The notes under the pieces: model-generated | Seen by the model: the letters and a program-made list of their open reading frames with translations, nothing else | Database searches by the model: none | Told to the model about the DNA's origin: nothing | Source: Candidatus Marinamargulisbacteria bacterium SCGC AG-343-D04 | GTDB taxonomy: Bacteria > Margulisbacteria > Marinamargulisbacteria > GCA-2716485 > GCA-002719695 | Length of the DNA: 44,867 nucleotides | Assembly: GCA_003265885.1 (NCBI GenBank) | Contig: QFBQ01000008.1 | Coordinates: 1-44,867, forward strand | Direction of reading: 5' to 3' | Shown here: piece after piece, positions 7,507-16,895 of the stretch | Numbering within the stretch: position 1 is the first letter of the stretch | Layout: each line of letters begins with the position of its first letter | Made by a program: the position numbers and the translations under genes

Positions 7507-8782
7507 ACCTATTTCATTTGAATATATTGAAGATAAAGCTCATTTAGGGGGACATTCGTTGTTGGATTTGGTTGAAACCTACAAAACACCTTTATATGTG
7601 CTTGATAAAGACACTATTTGCCATAATAGCAAGCAGTTTTTAGACCCTCTTAAAGCGCATTATCCAAATTCAAAAGTGTTGTATGCAGGAAAGGCGAACT
7701 TAACCCTAGGAATTGCTCAGTTAATTACAGAGTTGGGATTGCATTTAGATGTATCTTCTGGAGGCGAGCTCTATACGGCAATTAAGGCAGGGGTTCCTCC
7801 CTCTAATATTTATTTTCATGGAAATAATAAAACACATGAAGAACTAAATCTAGCCATTCAACATGGTGTAACCTGTATCATTGATAACAAGCAAGAACTC
7901 GAAAATTTATGTCATCTTCACAAAGGAAAAAATAGAATAGAGGTGCTCATTCGATTAAAACCTGAAATAGATGCTCATACCCATAAATATATTCGAACAG
8001 GACAACTTGATTCTAAATTTGGCATAGAGAAAAAAGATTGCATACCCTTCATTAAAGAGATACTCAAACATCCAAAACTGACATTTAAAGGATTGCATAG
8101 TCATATTGGGTCACAAATATTTGATGATAAACCATTTTTAGAACTTATAAATATTATGATACCTATCATGAAAGAAATAAAAGAAACATTAAATATAGAC
8201 ATTCAAGAATTGAACTGCGGAGGGGGCATGGGAATTTTTTATTCTGACAATGATCATCCTTTAGATATTCAATCGTTTATAGAAAGCTTTTGTGACTCAT
8301 TTAAAAAAGAATGTCATCAGCATCAACTAGCATTGCCAACCTTGTTGTTTGAACCAGGAAGATCACTTATAGGGCCAGCGGGAATTACCTTATATAAAAT
8401 AGGTGCAATTAAGCCTATAGAACAAATAAAAACCTATCTCTTTGTTGATGGTGGAATGGCGGATAATCCCAGACCGATAACCTATGGGGCCAACTATAGC
8501 TTTGATACGGTAATAAAAAATGAAAGGCCCCTTCATCACTATTCCATAGCGGGGAAGTTTTGTGAATCGGGGGATATTTTAGGCGAAAATATAGCATTAG
8601 AGGCCTGTGAAGTAGGGGAGTATATACTTGTGTTTGGAACCGGAGCATATAACTACTCAATGGCGTCTAATTATAATAGAAATTGTCGACCTGCAATGAT
8701 CATGGTAGATCAATCAGGCATTACAGAGCTTGTTCGGCGTGAATCATATGATGATTTAATTCGATTGGATCAGATGTTGTAA
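7496..8782 (+). CDS. lysA: Diaminopimelate decarboxylase
   Basis: 428 residues, fold-type III PLP enzyme of the alanine racemase/ornithine decarboxylase-like family. The PLP Lys is K66 in YAGKANLTLG. Other landmarks are the HSHIGSQ motif near residue 202, the phosphate-binding glycine-rich NCGGGMGI, EPGRSLIGPAG, the CESGDILGE motif with the catalytic Cys near residue 353, and the GAYNYSMASNYN motif near residue 382. It converts meso-diaminopimelate to lysine, the last step of lysine synthesis. Its start lies inside panD, and it ends 6 bp before the convergent SulP gene. Confidence 0.96.
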   Translation: MITKPISFEYIEDKAHLGGHSLLDLVETYKTPLYVLDKDTICHNSKQFLDPLKAHYPNSKVLYAGKANLTLGIAQLITELGLHLDVSSGGELYTAIKAGVPPSNIYFHGNNKTHEELNLAIQHGVTCIIDNKQELENLCHLHKGKNRIEVLIRLKPEIDAHTHKYIRTGQLDSKFGIEKKDCIPFIKEILKHPKLTFKGLHSHIGSQIFDDKPFLELINIMIPIMKEIKETLNIDIQELNCGGGMGIFYSDNDHPLDIQSFIESFCDSFKKECHQHQLALPTLLFEPGRSLIGPAGITLYKIGAIKPIEQIKTYLFVDGGMADNPRPITYGANYSFDTVIKNERPLHHYSIAGKFCESGDILGENIALEACEVGEYILVFGTGAYNYSMASNYNRNCRPAMIMVDQSGITELVRRESYDDLIRLDQML

Positions 8783-8788
8783 TGAGCT

Positions 8789-10378
8789 TCAACGAATCTT
8801 TTTAGATAGTCGATTATCAGCAATCTTCCAGTTTAAGTTTTTAATAATACTAATTTCAACAATATGGTCGGCTTTCTTGAGAAGAGTTTGACAATCTTTA
8901 CTAAGGTTTAATAAGTGTAGCTTTTTATTGTATTTTTTATATCGATCAGAAATATTTTGGATTGCTTCCATTCCAGAATGGTCAAAAACTCTGGAATGCT
9001 TGAAATCAATAACCACATGCTCAGGATCATCTTTGAAATCAAAACAGTCTTTAAACGACGTAACAGATCCAAAAAAGAGTGAACCGTTCAGTTTGTATAC
9101 CTTATGTCCGTTTTTAGAGATAGATGTACTCGATGTCATTGAACATCCTTTTTGCCAAGCAAATACTAGAGCAGACATAATAACACCAACAAACACTGCA
9201 ATAGCTAAATCAACAACGACAGTGGTAGCAGATACAACAAAGATAATAAGGGTATCAGATCTAGGGATTTGTTTGAAAAGTCTAAAACTAGACCACTCAA
9301 ATGTAGCAATAGACACCATGAACATTACACCTATTAAAGCAGCTAAGGGAATAGTTTCGATAAATAGGGCGCCAAAAAGAAAGAAGAATAATAAACATAA
9401 TGCCGCAGTAATCCCTGAGAGACGTCCTCTTCCCCCAGCTCTTATATTAATCATACTTTGTCCAATCATGGCACATCCACCCATTCCACCAAAAAAACCA
9501 TTGATGACATTTGCCAAACCTTGAGCCATGCTTTCTTTGTTTCCACTTCCTCTTGTTTCTGTTAATTCATCAACAAGAACCAATGTCATTAAGGATTCAA
9601 TAATTCCCACAGATGCAGCTAATAGTGAATAAGGAAGCACTGTCTTGATAGCCGCTAACGAAAAAATAGGAAAAGAAAAATGAGGAAGAGATGCCGCTAA
9701 AGTATCTTTACTGGGATCAATGTTTTGAATAAAGTCCAACACAGTATATATTTCAAAACCAAACGATTTTATTAAAAAAGATATGCCTGTAACAGAAAGA
9801 ATAGCCACTAAGGTTGCGGGAGCGGCTTTTGTGAGTTTGGGTAAAAAATGGCAGATAAGCATTGTTAATACGATTAATCCAATCATAATAGCTAAGGGAA
9901 TAGTATCCATAAGTTGAGCATTATCACCTGTGCCCACATAAAATTGTGAAAACTGTGCCTTAAAAATAATGATGGCCAGTCCATTTACAAAACCAAGCAT
10001 AACAGGATGAGGAATAAGACGGATAAACTTGCCCCATTTAAATAGTCCAAAAAGAACTTGAAAGCCCCCCATTAAACATACTGCCAAAAATAAGTAGCTC
10101 AATGCCATATCCGGGCCATGTAATGTGCTTTGGGCAATCACTAATGGAGCAAAAATGACAGCCACCGCACCTGTTGCTCCAGAAATCATTCCAGGTCTCC
10201 CTCCAAAAATAGCGGTAATAAGACCCATCATAAATGCAGCATACAATCCTACACGAGGGTCTACATGTGCAACAAAAGAAAAGGCAATGGCTTCAGGAAC
10301 TAATGCCAAGGCAACTGTAATTCCAGATAAAATATCGTTTTTAATATTTTTTTGTTTGTTTATGATTAGTTGTAACAT
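8789..10378 (-). CDS. SulP-family anion transporter with STAS domain
   Basis: 529 residues. The N-terminal ~400 residues are a multi-pass membrane domain with the SulP hallmark region (VALALVPEAIAFSFVAHVDP, then GLYAAFMMGLITAIFGG and RPGMISGATGAVAVI). A cytoplasmic STAS domain occupies about residues 425-510 (VVIDFKHSRVFDHSGMEAI). SulP proteins move sulfate, bicarbonate or dicarboxylates, usually with Na+ or H+. The substrate cannot be told from this sequence, and neither carbonic anhydrase nor sulfate genes are adjacent. It is a single gene, convergent with lysA and divergent from cdaA across 256 bp. Confidence 0.9.
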   Translation of the reverse strand: MLQLIINKQKNIKNDILSGITVALALVPEAIAFSFVAHVDPRVGLYAAFMMGLITAIFGGRPGMISGATGAVAVIFAPLVIAQSTLHGPDMALSYLFLAVCLMGGFQVLFGLFKWGKFIRLIPHPVMLGFVNGLAIIIFKAQFSQFYVGTGDNAQLMDTIPLAIMIGLIVLTMLICHFLPKLTKAAPATLVAILSVTGISFLIKSFGFEIYTVLDFIQNIDPSKDTLAASLPHFSFPIFSLAAIKTVLPYSLLAASVGIIESLMTLVLVDELTETRGSGNKESMAQGLANVINGFFGGMGGCAMIGQSMINIRAGGRGRLSGITAALCLLFFFLFGALFIETIPLAALIGVMFMVSIATFEWSSFRLFKQIPRSDTLIIFVVSATTVVVDLAIAVFVGVIMSALVFAWQKGCSMTSSTSISKNGHKVYKLNGSLFFGSVTSFKDCFDFKDDPEHVVIDFKHSRVFDHSGMEAIQNISDRYKKYNKKLHLLNLSKDCQTLLKKADHIVEISIIKNLNWKIADNRLSKKIR

Positions 10379-10634
10379 GTTTAAGCCTTTTTTTCTTTTT
10401 AAGCAGAATTAATATTTTCTTATAGAGAGTTATCGATCAAAAATTGAAAAATTAAACATTGAAATCGATAAAAAGAACAAGTTTAAGCACAGCACCTAGA
10501 AGTTGTTCTAGTATATAGCCTATTTTCTCGATTATGAGATAAGTGTAAGATATACTGAGTCATGTAGTTTACAATTTAAAACTGTCTATTGCAAATAGAC
10601 GTTTAACAAAGACAATAAAAAGGAAGGTAATAAA

Positions 10635-11475
10635 GTGAAAATGGTTGAATGGATCCCTCATTATACGCTTATTACCCATGCCATTGATATTCTTCTGGTC
10701 TATCTGATTATTTATAAATTATTATCGTGGCTTAAGCGTACTCATGCTTTAGATTTGATCAAAGGATTATTTTTAATCTTTCTTATTTTTCTCGTGAGTA
10801 GTGTTCTTCAACTGACTACCTTAAATTGGATTTTAGAGAAATTTACAACGGTGTTAATTATCTTGGTCGTTATTATTTTTCAGCCAGAACTTAGACGGTT
10901 TTTTAGAAAAAATAGGCTCAAGTGGAAACGCATTTATGATCACAAGTAAGTCTCCAGAAATTCAATCTACAACATTTATTCAAAAAATTATTCGATCTGT
11001 AGATTTTTTATCACGAGAAAAGATAGGCGCCATTATTGTGATAGAAGGTCAAAAATCTTTGCAAGAATATGTGGATACGGGAATTGCCATTAATGGAGAC
11101 TTGAATACAGAAATACTAACATCTTTGTTTTGGCCGGGGGCACCTACACATGATGGAGCTGTGATTATAAAAGATAACAGTATTTTAGCAGCCGGATGTT
11201 TTTTGCCACTTACAGAAACTCAAATTAAAGATAGACGATTAGGAACACGGCATAGAGCGGCCTTAGGATTGTCTGAAGTAAGTGATGGAATCGTGATTGT
11301 TATTTCTGAAGAAAGTGGAGTTATTTCCTTAGTGGAGTTAGGAGATATGACGCGTTTCTTAACAAAAGAAGCCTTGGAAACTCGATTGTTTTCATTGTTT
11401 TCAAACTCAGAATACAGTTCTTGGGGTTGGTCAGATCTGAATATCAAAAAATGGTTTAAATCAAAGACGTCTTAG
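10635..11475 (+). CDS. cdaA: Diadenylate cyclase CdaA, interrupted by a one-base frameshift
   Basis: Two overlapping frames together encode one CdaA-type c-di-AMP synthase. The first (10635-10949, GTG start with AGGAAGG upstream) holds three membrane helices and ends FQPELRRFFRKN. The second (open from before its ATG at 10936 to 11475) carries the DAC catalytic domain with THDGAVII (DGA motif) and GTRHRAALG (RHR motif). Removing one A from the A6 run at 10907-10912 joins them as QPELRRFFRKIGSSGNAF, giving 279 residues, close to the ~273 of B. subtilis CdaA. Since c-di-AMP synthesis is often important for growth, sequencing error, slippage or programmed +1 shifting are all possible. The end overlaps the convergent hom gene by 4 bp. 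No cdaR neighbour is present. Confidence 0.88.
10907..10912 (+). other. A6 tract at the cdaA frameshift point
   Basis: Six A residues between G10906 and T10913. Skipping or losing one base here (a +1 shift) restores continuous homology between the membrane and catalytic parts of CdaA; the zero frame stops at TAA 10947-10949. Confidence 0.75.
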
Positions 11476-12758
11476 AAAGATTTAATTAAACGTAAAACAG
11501 ATGAAATCTGGTGACAACTATCCAAAGAAAGGATATTTTCTTGAAGTAAGCGAGAGGTTGATTCCGACATTGGACTTGTAATGATAACAACATCTGCACG
11601 ATCGTCTATCATTTCTTTCTGAATAATTTTTTCAATACTAATAGAGTGTTTAGAGAACTGTAAACTCACTTGTTCAAGAACACCTGGCGTATTTTTGACA
11701 GATAATCGAAAGTAAACCTGGCATTCATGGGCATCAAAAGATTGGACCTGGGCATCGCTAAAGCGTGTCTCTAGATTTCTATAGGAAACAGATTGAGACA
11801 GATTAAATGAAATATCAATAATGTCTGAAATGACAGCGGATGCAGTGGGCGATCCACCTGCACCTTTACCCATTAACATAGACTCCCCGACTTGGTCTCC
11901 TACAATATAGGTAGCATTAAATTCATTTCTAACACTAGATAAGGGGTGTTCCTTTGGAATAAGGGTAGGATGAACATGTAAGGAGAATGTATCTGGATCT
12001 ATACGATTACCAATGGCGAGTAATTTAATACGAAAACCAAGTTCATCAGCATATTGGATATCTTTCAAGGAAATGGACTCTATCCCCTCATAATATACAG
12101 AATCGAGTTGAACATCGATTTTAAACGCAACAGCAGCCAAAATAACACATTTATATGCGGCATCTAAACCAGAGATATCCATAGTGGGATCAGCTTCAGC
12201 AAATCCTAATTCTTGAGCTGTTTTTAAAACCGTATTGAAGTCTTTTCCTTCTTCTTGAATTTTGGTGAGGATGTAGTTTGTGGTTCCATTTACAATTCCA
12301 TAAAAGGCAGTAATGTTGTTTGCAGAAAATCCCACTTTTAAGGATCGAATAATGGGGATTCCTCCTCCAACAGCAGCTTCAAAATAGATATCTACACCGT
12401 GTTCTTTTGCACACTGAAAAAAGTGACGCTTATGTTTGGATACGACTTCTTTATTGGCTGTTACGACATGTTTTTTATGTGTGAGAGCTTGAGTGATAAA
12501 GTTATAAGCAGGTTGATCTCCGCCCATTACTTCTACCACGATATCAATATCTGGATCCTGTAATATATCGTCAACAGAATCTGTTAAAAGTGAGGGGTCC
12601 GGTACCTGAGATGAATATTTTTCAATAGATCGAACAGCAATTTTTTTGATGTGAATAGGCTGACCAATTCTATTCGAGATAAGATCACCATTTTCAGCGA
12701 AAATGTCAAAAACACTTTTCCCAACATTTCCAAAACCAATTAAACCAATATTAATCAT
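11472..12758 (-). CDS. hom: Homoserine dehydrogenase with C-terminal ACT domain
   Basis: 428 residues, the common monofunctional length. It starts with a Rossmann NAD(P)-binding motif (GLIGFGNVGKSV), followed by the catalytic domain with TANKEVVSKH, EAAVGGGIPIIRSL and GTTNYILTKI, and FAEADPTMDISGLDAAYK. The last ~80 residues (VYFRLSVKNTPGVLEQVSLQ) form an ACT domain, known in this family for threonine feedback. It reduces aspartate semialdehyde to homoserine for threonine and methionine. AAGGATT upstream of the ATG supports the start. It is convergent with cdaA and divergent from tsaB. Confidence 0.96.
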   Translation of the reverse strand: MINIGLIGFGNVGKSVFDIFAENGDLISNRIGQPIHIKKIAVRSIEKYSSQVPDPSLLTDSVDDILQDPDIDIVVEVMGGDQPAYNFITQALTHKKHVVTANKEVVSKHKRHFFQCAKEHGVDIYFEAAVGGGIPIIRSLKVGFSANNITAFYGIVNGTTNYILTKIQEEGKDFNTVLKTAQELGFAEADPTMDISGLDAAYKCVILAAVAFKIDVQLDSVYYEGIESISLKDIQYADELGFRIKLLAIGNRIDPDTFSLHVHPTLIPKEHPLSSVRNEFNATYIVGDQVGESMLMGKGAGGSPTASAVISDIIDISFNLSQSVSYRNLETRFSDAQVQSFDAHECQVYFRLSVKNTPGVLEQVSLQFSKHSISIEKIIQKEMIDDRADVVIITSPMSESTSRLLQENILSLDSCHQISSVLRLIKSF

Positions 12759-12883
12759 TATTAAATCCTTGTGTATAAACTATATCAATCTATATGCTTT
12801 TTTTTCAACGATCAAAATTATTTAAAGGCCAAAAACATTTTATTCAAATTGAAAAACACTCCAATATACGATACTTTTATATC

Positions 12884-13588
12884 ATGAAACATACTATATT
12901 AGTTATAAATACTGCTATTGATCCCATTGGTTTTTGTTTAAGAGTTGATCATGAAATACGCCATCATTTTTTACAAAAAGCGACACCTGAGTTTACAGAA
13001 AATATATCTCTTCATATAAAACAAGCCTGTGAAACTCAAGGAATAGAATTGGCTCAATTAACGGCACTGGGGGTGATTTCTGGACCTGGTAGTTATACAG
13101 GGCTTAGAATTGGCATGTCGTGCATGAAAACCTTCGCTCAGGTGCTTGAAATCCCTATTTACTCACACACATCGTTTCAACAAATAGCATCTCAAATACC
13201 TACCCCTAATATGATGTTTGCCGTTATTTTAGCTGGTAAAAAAAAGCATGTTACCTTGCAGTTATTTAATGGGGGACAAAAAAAGTCCGAATGTAGCGAA
13301 CCTGTAAGCCTTTCAGAGGAAGAATGCTATCATTTTTTAACTCATTTTAATGCACCGATATCTGTCTATGGCTGTGTAGGAAATGATGTCGAAAGCAGGT
13401 TGAAGGGTATAGACAGTGTTGATTTTGCTTCGCTTTCAATTGATTGTGTTCAGTTTTCACATAGCATTTTAGACAAAATACTCTGTAAAGAAAAAACAGA
13501 ATGGGATACACTGGTGCCTTTCTATTGTTATGAACCTACGATTGGAAAGATCAAATCTAAAAAAAATAATGTTTTAGATTCTCAATAG
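12884..13588 (+). CDS. tsaB: tRNA threonylcarbamoyladenosine (t6A) protein TsaB
   Basis: 234 residues from the ATG at 12884 (MKHTILVINT); the open frame continues upstream but those residues are unlike the family. It has the YeaZ/TsaB signature VISGPGSYTGLRIGM near residue 67 and the N-terminal ASKHA-type strand with ILVINTA. TsaB partners TsaD and TsaE in making t6A37 on ANN-decoding tRNAs. TsaD, TsaE and RimI are not adjacent. It lies 21 bp upstream of the barrel-SppA gene on the same strand. No clear ribosome-binding site was seen. Confidence 0.92.
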   Translation: MKHTILVINTAIDPIGFCLRVDHEIRHHFLQKATPEFTENISLHIKQACETQGIELAQLTALGVISGPGSYTGLRIGMSCMKTFAQVLEIPIYSHTSFQQIASQIPTPNMMFAVILAGKKKHVTLQLFNGGQKKSECSEPVSLSEEECYHFLTHFNAPISVYGCVGNDVESRLKGIDSVDFASLSIDCVQFSHSILDKILCKEKTEWDTLVPFYCYEPTIGKIKSKKNNVLDSQ

Positions 13589-13609
13589 GGTGGAAGTGTG
13601 AAGTAATTC

Positions 13610-16021
13610 ATGAAAACTATATATATACGTATCAGTGTATTTTTACTGATGTCATCGTTATGTTACTCACAAAGCCTATCTGTTTACGAGGCCTCAAAAC
13701 AGATCTTTTCTTCAAGAGCAATGGGGATGGCTAACGCATACACAGCAGTCGCGGAGGGTGAAGGGGCTGTGTGGATAAATCCGGCCGGATTATCGTATCC
13801 GGGAGGAAGTTATAGTTATCAATATTTAGATTATGATGGTCTAGTATATAAACAAAAACAAGGGCATTTTTTTTATAATAGACCTTTGGGGTTTTCGTCA
13901 ATAAAGTGGGAGGATTACAACGACAATACATTAAAGATGACAGCGTTGGGATTTGGGGTATTAGGAAATAAGGGTATAAGCTGGGGAGTAAATTATAAGT
14001 CACTGTCTGGAAATATTGATGGAAAAAAGATCGAAGGATGGAGTTCGGATTTAGGACTATTATTTAGAGCGTTTCCATCACTATCTCTGGGCATTACCTT
14101 GAAGGATGTGTATTCAAAAAACTTAGATATCGATTCAACCTATAATCTTGGAATGGCAGGATTCTTATTTTCAAATACATTGATGTGGTCATTGGAAAAT
14201 GAATACAACACGATGCATGGCAGAGTTTCAACAACAAAACTAGGAGCAGAGTATGTCTTGTCCGATTCATTGACGCTGAGATCAGGCGTTCATCAATCTC
14301 GCTTATTTTTTGGTACTACATTTAATTTGTCGCTGGCAAAATTTGATTTCAGTGCATCCAATGATCCAAATGACACGATAGGAACTCATTATACACTTGC
14401 CGCTAAATTGGGGGCAGGCACAAGGGCGAGTCATTATAGAAAAAGGTATGCTCTGTTTAAAAAATCATCGTATGCAGAGTTTTCTATTGGAAAAAATTTG
14501 AAGCAAGGAAAGTCAGAAATTAGTTTGTTTGGAGGTTCGAAAATTGGGTCTAATGATTTGTTGTCATTAATCCATCTTGCTAATGAGGATCCATCATGCT
14601 CCGGATATATTATTAGAGTGGGGAGCTTATCATCGTCTATTTCAATTTTGGGATTTATTGAAGAGCTTAGAGACGAATTACAAGCTGCAAAAGATAACGA
14701 CAAAAAGGTGTTTATCTATGTTGAAGGAGATGCGGGGCTTTCTGAATATTACTTAGCATCAATTGGAGATGTCATTATAATGCCTCCACTAGGATCTTTT
14801 GGGCAAATAGGCTTGCAAATGGAGATTCAAAAGGCTGCAGATGTATTAGAAAAATTTGGTATTAAGACAACCGTATTTTCTAGTGGAACATATAAGTCAT
14901 CGACAGGATTATTTTCAAAAGATTTGTCTGCAATAGAAAAGAAACAACTGACTGATTTAGTACAAGAGACCTACAAAGATGTGATGCAGAAAATAGAAGA
15001 GTCACGGACACAAGCAATTGCAGGTCTTCTTCATGTATCGGATGGAAAAATAATTACAGCTAAAAAAGCGTTAGAATTGGACTTCGTAGATCAATTGGCA
15101 TACTGGCCAGAGGTATATAGTATTGTTGATGAGTATGAAGAGGGCATTGAAAAGATTGCATTGTCTCACTTTTATCCTTATCGACAACCTTCTATTTTTA
15201 ACCTATTAAACAGGATTGCTGTTTTAGAAGTGGATGGTCCGATTATGATGGGGATGAACTCGACAAATTTTCTATTTGGAGGAAGTTCTACAGGCGCGGA
15301 TGAATTTGATGAAGTGGTTGATTCAGTGAAATCTGATAGAACGATAAAAGGGGTTATTTTAAGAATCAACAGTCCAGGAGGAAGTGTATTAGCGGCGGAT
15401 AGAATGTATGAAGCGGTTGAGCGCTTAAAAAAATCAGGTAAACTTGTGTATTCATCGATGGGAACAATGGCCACATCAGGAGGCTATTATGTGGCTATGA
15501 ATTCAGATAAAATCTATGCAAATAAATCAACATTAACAGGGAGTGTCGGGGTTATTTCTAAATTTACATCATTAGCCACGTTGGGAGAGGAGTTAGGGGT
15601 AAAACGGACGTCTATAAAAACAGGCAAATATATGGATCTTTATTCCTCTAATAAGGTATTGACGACTGAAGAAGCGGCGTTGATTCAAGCACATCAAGAT
15701 CAATATTATCAAGAATTTGTAAATAAAGTTAAAAGGAGCAGAATGTTTACAGAAGAAGAACTTTATTCTGTATCCCAGGGACAAATTGTGACGGGTAAGC
15801 AGGCCTTGGACTATAAGATGATAGACTCTATAGGATCCCTATATTCAGCTATTGATGATATGGCTAAAGTGTTAGAGATCGACGATCCTAATGTGACATA
15901 CGTACGGAAAAAATCTCGTTTTCAAATGCCCGGATATGATTCTGGGGTTTTATCAAAATTTAACATGTTTCGAAGATTAGCTATGTTTAAGGAGAAATTG
16001 TTTTCACTGTCACACTTTTAA
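13610..16021 (+). CDS. Outer-membrane beta-barrel fused to SppA-type (S49) signal peptide peptidase
   Basis: 803 residues. A signal peptide (cut probably after CYSQS) is followed by a barrel-like region, residues ~25-275, opening with the PorV/UPF0164/FadL-like motif SSRAMGMANAYTAV and AVWINPAGLSYPGG. Residues ~285-790 are a tandem S49 SppA: the first half carries the likely catalytic Lys429 (GTYKSSTG), the second the nucleophile Ser623 (ATSGGYYVA), about 194 residues apart as in E. coli SppA (Lys209/Ser409). The second repeat also has LRINSPGGSVLAA and LTGSVGVIS. SppA degrades cleaved signal peptides or membrane-protein remnants. Here the usual inner-membrane anchor is replaced by a barrel, suggesting a periplasmic-face protease held at the outer membrane (inference). 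Confidence 0.88.
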   Translation: MKTIYIRISVFLLMSSLCYSQSLSVYEASKQIFSSRAMGMANAYTAVAEGEGAVWINPAGLSYPGGSYSYQYLDYDGLVYKQKQGHFFYNRPLGFSSIKWEDYNDNTLKMTALGFGVLGNKGISWGVNYKSLSGNIDGKKIEGWSSDLGLLFRAFPSLSLGITLKDVYSKNLDIDSTYNLGMAGFLFSNTLMWSLENEYNTMHGRVSTTKLGAEYVLSDSLTLRSGVHQSRLFFGTTFNLSLAKFDFSASNDPNDTIGTHYTLAAKLGAGTRASHYRKRYALFKKSSYAEFSIGKNLKQGKSEISLFGGSKIGSNDLLSLIHLANEDPSCSGYIIRVGSLSSSISILGFIEELRDELQAAKDNDKKVFIYVEGDAGLSEYYLASIGDVIIMPPLGSFGQIGLQMEIQKAADVLEKFGIKTTVFSSGTYKSSTGLFSKDLSAIEKKQLTDLVQETYKDVMQKIEESRTQAIAGLLHVSDGKIITAKKALELDFVDQLAYWPEVYSIVDEYEEGIEKIALSHFYPYRQPSIFNLLNRIAVLEVDGPIMMGMNSTNFLFGGSSTGADEFDEVVDSVKSDRTIKGVILRINSPGGSVLAADRMYEAVERLKKSGKLVYSSMGTMATSGGYYVAMNSDKIYANKSTLTGSVGVISKFTSLATLGEELGVKRTSIKTGKYMDLYSSNKVLTTEEAALIQAHQDQYYQEFVNKVKRSRMFTEEELYSVSQGQIVTGKQALDYKMIDSIGSLYSAIDDMAKVLEIDDPNVTYVRKKSRFQMPGYDSGVLSKFNMFRRLAMFKEKLFSLSHF

Positions 16022-16169
16022 AGATCAAAACCCCTATACCGAGAATCGCGATAAAAAAGAAGAATAGAACAAGAAATGATCTAATAGACTTTCTTCTTTT
16101 TTCTTTAAGCTGGTGTATTACTTTTTCTTCGTAATGGTCTACACGTTTATAAAATTTATCAAGAGACAT
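15987..16169 (-). CDS. Small single-pass membrane protein downstream of motB
   Basis: 60 residues: a charged helical N-terminal half (residues 1-30, rich in Lys/Glu/Arg) and one strong transmembrane segment at about 31-50 (FLVLFFFFIAILGIGVLIF), then a short tail. It lies 63 bp after motB on the same strand and overlaps the end of the SppA fusion gene by 35 bp. No clear ribosome-binding site was found, so it may be a chance frame. Its position suggests, but does not show, a link to motility. I do not recognise a family. Confidence 0.45.
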   Translation of the reverse strand: MSLDKFYKRVDHYEEKVIHQLKEKRRKSIRSFLVLFFFFIAILGIGVLIFKSVTVKTISP

Positions 16170-16232
16170 ATGATCTAGTATATCTGATGATAAACAGATT
16201 CACAAAAGATAGGGGATATAATATTGAATACT

Positions 16233-16895
16233 TTATTTGAAGTTTCTATGAATATACACTTCTATCCGTCTATTCTTTGCTTGGTTAACAGGGTTTGATT
16301 TTCCGTCACGAGTCAGGTTTGGGACCAGAGGAACAGAGTCTGATAATGCAATAGCCCACACCTTTGACTTGGGTATACCCGATTTGATTAGATGCTTTAC
16401 AACATTCGTCGCTCGATGGGCAGATAACTCCCAATTAGACTCATATTGAGAGGTTCTGATGGGGATATTATCGGTATGACCTTCAACTTTAACGACAAAA
16501 TCTGTGTATTCAGATTCAAGAATGGCGTTTGCAATAAGCTTCATAATAGGCAACATTCTTTCTTTAATAACAGCAGTCCCAGATTCAAAAAGAAGGTGAG
16601 AAGAAAAGCGAAGATGAAGACCTAGAGGATCAGGCGTAATGGATATATTATCTTTTAATTGAGGGTCTTTAACCATATCATTAAGTTTCTTTTCCATAGA
16701 CGAAAAAGGCTGTTCGGATTCTGTTTTTGAAAAGACATCGCTAATACCCGACGTCATTTTCTCTACCTTTGACTGATCAATTGAAGAAATAGACAATAAT
16801 AAAACAAAAAAAGCCATTAAGAGGGTAATGCTATCTGCATAAGTAAGCAACCAGCTTTCGTCTGTTCCTTTTGGGGCTTTAGTTTTTCGTTTCAT
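16233..16895 (-). CDS. motB: Flagellar motor stator protein MotB
   Basis: 220 residues. The short cytoplasmic N-terminus leads into the stator helix SWLLTYADSITLLMAFFVLLL, whose Asp is the ion-binding residue. The C-terminal OmpA-like peptidoglycan-binding domain spans about residues 95-215 (VEGHTDNIPI, NWELSAHRATNVVKHLI, NRRIEVYI). With MotA it forms the ion channel that drives flagellar rotation. Its start overlaps the motA stop by 4 bp. Whether H+ or Na+ is used cannot be told. No flagellar structural gene lies in the window. Confidence 0.93.
   Translation of the reverse strand: MKRKTKAPKGTDESWLLTYADSITLLMAFFVLLLSISSIDQSKVEKMTSGISDVFSKTESEQPFSSMEKKLNDMVKDPQLKDNISITPDPLGLHLRFSSHLLFESGTAVIKERMLPIMKLIANAILESEYTDFVVKVEGHTDNIPIRTSQYESNWELSAHRATNVVKHLIKSGIPKSKVWAIALSDSVPLVPNLTRDGKSNPVNQAKNRRIEVYIHRNFK

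Noticed and set aside
8928..10412. Plus-strand open frames of 198 and 95 codons opposite the SulP gene
   Set aside because: Antisense shadows of a recognisable transporter; their translations are low-complexity Ile/Thr/Lys-rich sequence.
12794..12883. 30 extra N-terminal residues for TsaB
   Set aside because: The family begins at MKHTILV; the extra stretch is unlike TsaB and has no ribosome-binding site.
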